The notes beneath the pieces were generated by a model. It made no database searches. It was not told where the DNA came from and was given only the letters and a program-made list of their open reading frames with translations. DNA of 64,000 bases from Castor canadensis. Its lineage: Eukaryota; Chordata; Mammalia; Rodentia; Castoridae. A program made the translations under genes and the position numbers. The stretch lies in the NCBI RefSeq assembly GCF_047511655.1, contig NC_133402.1:58780951-58844950 (forward strand), given 5' to 3'. Positions 56,922 to 64,000 of the stretch are shown here, one piece after another (positions within the stretch are counted from its first letter, which is position 1; each line of letters opens with the position of its first letter).

Positions 56922-57218
56922 AGGCCAGTAATCCCAATGCTTAAAAAGCTGAGACAGGTGGATTTCAAATTCAAGGCCAGCATGGGCTCTAGAGTGAGAC
57001 TCTGTCTCAAAAACAAATCTCCTGCTGATGCCAGTTGCTCACACATGTAATCCCAGCTACTTGGGAAGCTGAGTTCAGGAAGATCACAGTTCAAGCCTGG
57101 CAAATAGTTTGCAAGACCCCATGTCCAAAATAACCAGAGCAAAATGGACTGGAGGTGTGGCTTAAGTTGTATAGCACCTGCTTTGTAAGCATAAAGCCCT
57201 GAGTTCAATTTCCTAAGA
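56922..57218 (+). repeat. B1-like SINE followed by composite B1/ID SINE
   Basis: A B1 piece (CAGTAATCCCAATGC ... TCTCAAAAACAAA) abuts a composite with CACACATGTAATCCCAGCTACTTGG and GGTGTGGCTTAAGTTGTATAGCACCTGC. Confidence 0.85.
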
Positions 57219-57450
57219 AAACACTCACACATATTTGTGCCCAAGGATATACATATATACCAGTTGCTTAAAATAGTATAACTGGATCTGATCTGAGACA
57301 TATAATTGCTTTTAGAAATAACTAGGACACATCTATTAAAATTATTAAGAATTTTCTAATATTGACTTAATTAAAAAGTGCATTAAGAAGTGCCCTTCTA
57401 TAAGAATATCTTTATATCTACAAAAAAGCAAAACTAAAAACTGAAGACAG

Positions 57451-57765
57451 AGCCAGGCACAGTGACTCATGCCTATAATCCCTGCTATTCAGGAAGAAAA
57501 AGCTAGCAGGATTGAGGATTAAGGAAAAAGTTAGCAAGTCCCCCTCTAAACAAAAAAGCTGGGCATGGTGTCTCACACTTGTCATCTCAGCTATTTGGGA
57601 AGCTTAAATAGTAGGATAGCAGTCCAAGCCAGTCCTGGACAAAAACCTCAAGACCACACCAGGGCTGGAGTGTGGCTCAAGTGGTAGAGCACCTGCCTAG
57701 CAAGTGTGAGACCCTGAGTTCAAACCCCAGAAAAAACTGAGAGCAGAGTCAAAAAAAAAAAAAGT
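57451..57765 (+). repeat. Composite SINE (B1-like + B1-like + ID-like)
   Basis: GCCAGGCACAGTGACTCATGCC..., GCTGGGCATGGTGTCTCACACTTG... and GGAGTGTGGCTCAAGTGGTAGAGCACCTGCCTAGCAAGTGTGAGACCC occur in order. Confidence 0.9.
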
Positions 57766-57771
57766 AGAAAA

Positions 57772-58098
57772 TCACCAGGCATTGTGGTGCACATCTATAA
57801 TCCTAGCATTTGGGAGATTGAAGCAGAGGGATCTCCAGTTCCAGGCCAGCCTGGACTACACAGCAAGTTCAAGGCCAGCTGGGGCTACATAGTGAGACCT
57901 TGTATCAAGAAAAGAAAAAATTGCCTATAATTCTAGCTACTCAGGAGGCAGAGATCAGGAGGATCACAGTTCAAAGCAAGCCTGGACAAATAGTTCACAA
58001 GACCCTATCTCAAAAAAAACCATAGCAAAAATGGGCTGGTGGAGTGGCTCAAAGTGTAGGCCCTAAGTTCAAACCATAGTACTGAAAAAAAAAAAGAA
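57772..58098 (+). repeat. B1 SINE followed by composite B1/ID SINE
   Basis: A B1 unit with a duplicated internal part (CCAGCCTGGACTACACAGCAAG then GGCCAGCTGGGGCTACATAG) is followed by a composite ending GGAGTGGCTCAAAGTGTAGGCCC and an A-tail. Confidence 0.88.
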
Positions 58099-58876
58099 AT
58101 TAAATGAAAAATCCATGTCAGATAGTTTGGAAGAAGGAAACCATTGAGTGATAGCTGAGTAGAGCTCTCGTTTATTCTGAACCAGTTAAATAAAATGGCC
58201 ATGAGCCCAGAAGCTGACCCCATTCTGTGCTGATTTCATTTTCCTACCCTTTCCTGGCCATTGGGACCACTTGATCACCTCTGCTCACCTCTGAAGCTAG
58301 GAGAGCACAGGCCCACCTTTGTTGTCACAGGACCAGGAGGGAGAAAGGACATGCTCAGGACCTTTGCTCAGGCATGACATCAGTGGTGCCAGGTCAAGGA
58401 CTCAAGTGCCTCTCTATTGGTCACAAGGCACACAGACCTCACTTCCTCACTTCTACCCCATTGGTCTCCCCAGCCCCCAGCTCTGTTTCATGCCCAACCA
58501 GGAAAAGCAAGAGTGTATAGTCTAATTTTAGCAGGTGGTCTGGACCAACCTAGCCCACCTATGTGGGGAAAGATCCAAGGCAGTCCACAAACATTCACCA
58601 CCTGGGACTCACTGACCTATGTCGGAACTATGCACAGACTATCATATCTAAAGGAGACTTTGGGGGCCTCACTGAGTTTCTCAAGGTTCCTAGAAGATTA
58701 TCTCAATGTCAGTTAGCGTGTTCCCATTAGACTCTACTCGGGATGCTCTAAGTCAGAAGAAATTCAGCTATTTTTTTCATCCGAATATAATAAAGCTTCA
58801 GAATCCCATATATGAAATGTGAAAATGAAGAAAACACCCTCCACCCCCTTGAACAGCCATTAAAGATGAAGGAAAG

Positions 58877-58945
58877 CAAGGGTTGGAGGTGTAGCATCTG
58901 CCTAGCAAGCATGAGACCCTGAGTTCAAACTCTAATGCCCCAAAG
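58877..58945 (+). repeat. ID-like SINE
   Basis: GGTTGGAGGTGTAGCATCTGCCTAGCAAGCATGAGACCCTGAGTTCAAAC, with a small deletion after the first part. Confidence 0.85.
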
Positions 58946-59420
58946 AGAGGGTGAGAGAGCAAAGCATTGATGGTAGACATGCGTAACAGTGAGAGATTAC
59001 TTTGACCCTTTAAAAAGTATCGATAATTACTAATGTTAATAATATGATTAGTATCATCACTGGAGAATCTGTAAGGTCCCCCACATAGTTTCCGGCCATT
59101 TTTGTATTCTATCCCTTAAACCCTTAAATCTCCATGAGACAGAGATTATTATCTCAGCATCACCATTAAAGAAATCAAGGCTCAGAAAAGTCAAGTATTT
59201 TGCCTTCAATAATGTGCCAACCATCCCAGCTTGTTCAGGGCTGTCCTGGGTTCTGGGAAACTCTCAGCCCTGAGCAAAGCAGGACAAAAAGGTCAAGGCT
59301 TCATAGGTAAGGTGTAGGAAGGCACAGATGCCTACCAAAGTCTGTCTGGCTCCACAGCTCACTGTCTCCCTACTATAACAAAGGGAATACTATTGACTGG
59401 GCAAAATAAATGTATACCTA

Positions 59421-59540
59421 CATGAAAAGAATGAGAGAAGGGAAGGAAAGGAAGGAGGCAGGGAGGGAAGAAGGAAAAAAGGGAAGGAAGGAAGGGAGGG
59501 AGGGGAGGAGGAAGGGAGGGAGGGAGAAAGGGAAGGAAAA
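59421..59540 (+). repeat. GGAA/GGGA microsatellite
   Basis: A purine tract of mixed GGAA and GGGA units, preceded by ATGAAAAGAATGAGAG and with no intact SINE attached. Confidence 0.93.
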
Positions 59541-59559
59541 TGTACTTGAAATTTGCCTA

Positions 59560-61110
59560 TGAAGCCAAGAAGCGTAACACCTCAAGCAATTTACTATACA
59601 TTTTCAATCTTGTATCCTCCAATTTCAAAAGAAGCTGAGTAAGAGTGTGTCTGTTGTAGGTGGTGCACAGACTATGGGGATGAAGGAGGCTGTCTGGCTA
59701 CCTGATCCCTGCAGAGCCAACACACTCAGCCTCTGCAAAGCTGTCAGCATGCTATGTGACAAGTGCTCATTCTTGAGGTCTTTGGTCTAAAGAAAGCTGT
59801 GGTGTGATGCCATCCAGGAGGTCAGGAAAAGCCCCAGACCCCCAAATGTCCACTGTGTACAAGGGAGACACCTGTCTCTTCCAAAAGCCAAAAGCCACCC
59901 AGAAATTTCTGGGGCTTGGCTCATTTGGCTCATTGGGACAGGGCTCATTTTCATCCCAGCAATCCACTTTCCCATTCCCTTCCTGTCTCAAGTGCAGCTA
60001 GATGTGACCTGCTCACTTTGGTTTTGGGTTTTTGACCAGTCCAGGCTTTCCCTGTTATCAAAGCTGCCGCCTTTAACCCTCGTTGACAACAAAGCCTTAT
60101 TTATTTTGTTCAACAAGCCAACTTGAACTTCCCCATAGAATATTTTGAAAGTAAAATATCAAACATATTAAGCATTTAGCACTTTACCACCCACACTTAC
60201 TGCCCAGAAAAGGGAGGTTGCCATAGCAATGCCTCTGCTGAGAAGGATGGAACCCGGCTGAAGAGTGAAGAAAATACCACAGTGGAGCCCAGGCTGCCCA
60301 GCCAGCCAGCAAGCTCCTTCTGGTACTGGAAGTGTTTGCCCAAGTCTTAGGAGTGAAGTCACAACTAACAGAGAGAGAGAAAGAGAAGCAAAAATGTCCA
60401 ACTGCAAACAGACATGTTGAGAGGCAAGGGTGGGGTCAGAATATGGTGGAGGTATTTTGAAAGTCAACAATGAATGGATGTGACTGTCTCCTTATGAGAG
60501 CTGTCAAACGCTCTTCTGTGCAGAGAGACCAGTCTTTATCCATTGGCAGAGGGGCACAGCCAACAGAGTAGAAAGAAGTCAACAGGGGGTTCACTGGAGT
60601 TCATTTGGAACCACATAGCCTTCATGGCCATCAACCCAGGTGCCACCTGTTCATTCTCTGTGATTGGTCATTCCTTATGATTTCTTAGGAATCTGCCCCA
60701 AATCATTCTCACTCTAAAAAGGGTTGCAAAAAAAGTTCAGTGCAGGGTTGTTTTCAATTCTGTAAAACTAGAAAAAGTTGGGGGGGTGCATAATTCTAGC
60801 AGTAGGAGAGGAGTTAAATTATGGTGCAGTAACATAATGAAATATGAATCAGAAACAATAAAATTAATATTTAAAAAGTCTTCACGATAGATGGAGAAGC
60901 TTCGTACATGAGAGGGTAAAATTCAGCATTATAAATACACAATCGGAATCATAGGTCAAACAGAAAAGAAACAGGAAGAAGATTCATTAAAGTGCTAATA
61001 GCTCCTGTCTATGTGTCCTGAGGCTGGGATGAATTTATTTGCTTCTATTCCATTTTCCTAACCTTTCTATATGTTCATATAATTTTTATGTTTGCAATGG
61101 CAGTGATTTT
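59560..61110. other. Downstream intergenic unique sequence
   Basis: No gene is recognised. A block at about 60030-60175 is AT-rich with ATCAAAG and AACAAAG cores plus CpGs, and may be a conserved element. Confidence 0.4.
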
Positions 61111-61115
61111 TGAGG

Positions 61116-61419
61116 GGGATAACAGTACTGGAGGCTGAACTCAGGGCTTGCACTTGTTAGGTGCTCCACCACTTGAGCTACCTGACAGCCCTTTTTTGTT
61201 GGTTATTTTTGAGGTAGGGTCTGGCTTTATGCCCTGGAGGGCCTGGACCACCATCCTCCTGTTGCATTTTGTGCTTCCCCACATAGCCAGGAATGACTGG
61301 TGTGCACCACTGCACCAAGCCATTGGTTGAGATGGGGTCTCACACCTTAAGCCGTGACCCTCCTGATCTCAGCCTGCCAAATAGCTAGGATTACAGGCTT
61401 GAGCTACTGCACCCAGCCA
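61116..61419 (-). repeat. Full composite SINE (B1-like + B1-like + ID-like), - orientation
   Basis: Reversed ID-like unit (GGCTGAACTCAGGGCTTGCACTTGTTAGG...), then B1-like units ending GGATTACAGGCTTGAGCTACTGCACCCAGCC. It is the only full composite on the minus strand here. Confidence 0.9.
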
Positions 61420-63284
61420 ACAGTCATCTTTCTAAAAGACTGAATATGTGTTGTTCCACTCCATACTCATTCCTACCCCTCTTCATTCTTTCTTGCTTCT
61501 ACTGTAGAGGCTGGAAAAGCTCAAGTTGTCACCTTTCCAGCTGCTTTTGTATTAAGAAGAAGCCACTAGACACAATTGCAGCCAATTGGAGTGGAAGTCT
61601 AAGCCCTGCCTTTTCCCCTTCCTCCCTCTTCCTGCCTGGAGAGCAGACATGTAACTTGGGCTGCAGCAAGCACCTGGGGACAGCTAGAAGGCCAAGAGAG
61701 TCACACAGATGCAGAGCTCAACGGTGTCAAGGATGTGAACCAATACCAGCAGCTGACCTTGATAAAAAGTGCGGGAGAAAGTTGCACAGCAGTTAAGACG
61801 AAGGGCAAAGGCTCTCAGCCATGAGATTTCAATGGGGAGGTTCTGCCCAGGTCCTGCCTCTGGACACTCTGATTTAATTGGTCTGGGATATGGCCTGAGC
61901 ACTGGGATTTTTTTTTTTAGCTTCCTAGATTATTCAGCCAGGGTTGAAAACCAAGTTCTAGAGGCACACAGAAAGACGGTCAGAGAGCAATTACCTCTAC
62001 CGAGTGGTTTATGTTTCCTATAATATGAAACAAATAAGCCCTTCTGTCACCAGATTTTCTGTCACCAGAAGTCAGATGTGTTCCTGGATGATGCAATCAA
62101 ACAGTTTTCTAAAAGCCGGCCCAAGAATGTGCATACATGAGTTAAAATGGTAACAATACAGAGAACACAGTAGTGACAAAATTGTTGTATTTATTAGTAT
62201 AAACATCCCCCCTTTGCTAAGACAGAGCTCCCAGACCTAGAATTTCATACCCTATTGTTCCTTCTGTGCATCCACTGATATTAGTTGATTATGGCAGAGA
62301 CCAGGAACTATTGCAAAATTCCCACAATGCATCTTGGCCTGAATCTCAGGCTCCCTCCCCTTGATGTTAGCAGTTGGTGGCAGCTCAGGCCTGTAGGACC
62401 TCACTACCCAGAGTACAACCCATGGACTAGCAGCTTTGGTGTTAACAGGGAGCTTGTTAGAAATGCAGAATCTCCATGCCCATCCCAGATGAACTGAATC
62501 AGAATTCAGCAAGATCTTTAGATAACTTGCATGTTCCTTAAAAATCTGAAAATCCCTGCTGTAAGAAATGACTAGAGTTTACCATGCTTAAAGTGATGAT
62601 TTCTCCCCCAACACCCTTCCCCTTGGGTCTTCTTTTGCTGTTTAAAAAAAAACTGGGATGGGAGAGGTCAAGAGAGAGGTGAGGTTACTTACAAGGGCTG
62701 TGGGTCCCAGCAAGCAGGTGCTACAAAGACCTGCCTACCTGTGTAAGCGGCAGGTGTTCACTACCTCCTCTCTCAGGTAAGTGCTGGGGACTGGAGTCTC
62801 TCCCACCTCCCCACTGACATCGCCATCCCAGATAAATAGTCCATCTATCATCCAGAAGGAACGGGAAAAGGAGTGTATTAAATTCCTCTTTTAGTCTTTT
62901 TGCTGTATCAGGGAAAACAACAACCATCACTTGTTGTTTGTACACAGAACATAAAATTCTAAAGGAAACAAAGAGGTAACTTAGGAGAGACAGGGACAGG
63001 AGAAGTGGGGCTGGGTAGAGTCTACATACCTACCTTGCAATTCTCACCTAACTGGCCACCATGACAGGTCTGTTTGCAGGAGGCTCTAGGGAAAGATTGA
63101 AGACACCTACTTGGATTGTGACACATGAGCTTAAGCCTTTAAAGATGAGGGAAGACAAAGTCTCTCCAAAATTAAGAAGAGAGGGGCTATACTCAGAGGT
63201 AAGAAAGTCACTCTAAAGCAAAAGAGAAGCAAGGCACCCCAGAGTGGTCCTGGAACATTGGGTTGGTGGATTGTGTTCAGAACA
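61420..63284. other. Downstream intergenic sequence with a MER5-like remnant
   Basis: GGGAGCTTGTTAGAAATGCAGAATCTCCATGCCC at about 62450-62490 resembles a MER5-type hAT remnant. Nothing else is recognised. Confidence 0.4.
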
Positions 63285-64000
63285 TTTAATTATTTTTTAT
63301 TATAAATTTTTATTAGGATATTTTCATTATTTGGGGGAGGGGATTTATAGTAACAATGCTGATTAGACTTTTATTGTACATTATCTATATTGTCCCCATC
63401 ATTTCTTCCCCTCAGCTCCCTCCCCATCCCACTTAAAGCAATTGCAAGAGGTTTTTTAGTTCTGTTTCATATAGGTAGAAGTCAATCAACCATATACCAT
63501 CACCTTAATCTCTTTCCTTCGCCCTCCTCCCTCCCATTAGTACCCTGCCCCCCGCACACACTGTGCTTATTTTATAGTCCTGGTTTTCATTATTAATATT
63601 TAAGTTGACATTCAGAGGGGTGTCCCAATGTATGTCCTCTGTGGGTGTGCTTTACTTTGGTCTCTTCAATCCCTTCGAATACTCTCCCTTACCCCTTCAC
63701 CTCTCCCCCCCATTTTTCAACATCTTTCAGTACACATCCTTATATCCTTTATCTTCACATCTTATGGTATGCGATATTACTGATGCTCTATCATGCTCTT
63801 TTCCTTTCCTCTTTCCCTGAGTTCCATAGAGTAGTTCCACTGTTACAAACATATTCTACATCTGAGTTTGTAAAAGTGATCATGCTCGTTTTTGTGTATA
63901 TGGGTATCTTTGGATCTATCGTCCACATATGAGAGAAAACATGCAGCTTTTGTCTTTCTGATCCTGGCTAACTACACTTAACATGATGTCCCCCAATTGC
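63285..64000 (-). mobile_element. LINE-1 3' end, - orientation, running off the window
   Basis: A T-rich start (TTTTTATTAGGATATTTTCATT) is followed by pyrimidine-rich reversed 3' UTR and ends near CTTAACATGATGTCCCCCA, typical reversed L1 3' sequence. The element continues past the window edge. Confidence 0.8.

Noticed and set aside
56900-57301. 133-codon minus-strand open frame
   Set aside because: It is antisense translation of B1 and composite SINEs (typical words such as LPGLNCDLPELSFPSSWDY).
54500-64000. Possible second gene (such as the neighbouring DZIP1L) downstream of CLDN18
   Set aside because: I found no exon-like segment with recognisable protein sequence and splice sites; the neighbour is probably beyond the window.

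Overview
The window is nuclear DNA from a placental mammal and carries one protein-coding gene, CLDN18 (claudin-18), on the + strand. The coding exons join with GT-AG introns into an uninterrupted 261-codon frame. Everything else is intronic or intergenic sequence full of retroelement fossils. The repeats point to a rodent: 7SL-derived B1-like units and tRNA-derived ID-like units occur alone and fused as B1-B1-ID composites. The first stomach-type residues (MSVTAC, then IGFAG) match my memory of mouse better than human. The composite SINE type resembles what I remember from castorimorph rodents (beaver and relatives), but that narrower placement is an inference.

Layout. 1-22.7 kb: intergenic DNA upstream of CLDN18, with an LTR-like element, several L1 fragments in both orientations, SINEs, microsatellites and a few unexplained CpG-richer or AT-rich unique blocks. 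22.8-23.2 kb: promoter region and first coding exon of the stomach-type isoform. 23.2-33.0 kb: DNA between the alternative first exons, with composite SINEs, a TA repeat, an L1 3' end and a CpG-rich block of unknown origin. 33.0-33.5 kb: promoter region and first coding exon of the lung-type isoform. 33.5-45.5 kb: a long first intron with a purine tract and a minus-strand L1. 45.5-52.4 kb: shared exons 2-5. 52.4-54.5 kb: 3' UTR with a candidate poly(A) signal. 54.5-64 kb: downstream intergenic DNA with a dense run of SINEs at 56.9-58.1 kb, MIR, MER-type and L1 remnants. I see no second gene.

How it works. Two first exons of identical coding length (220 nt, both ending in phase 1) each encode transmembrane segment 1 and most of extracellular loop 1. 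Either one splices to the same exon 2, so tissue-specific promoter choice decides which tight-junction claudin is made. The most curious non-genic observations are an L1 insertion with a double A-tail suggesting 3' transduction (about 8.4-8.75 kb), a 143-bp ungapped direct duplication (12.7 and 14.5 kb), and two CpG-rich coding-like blocks (4.3 kb and 26.3-26.9 kb).
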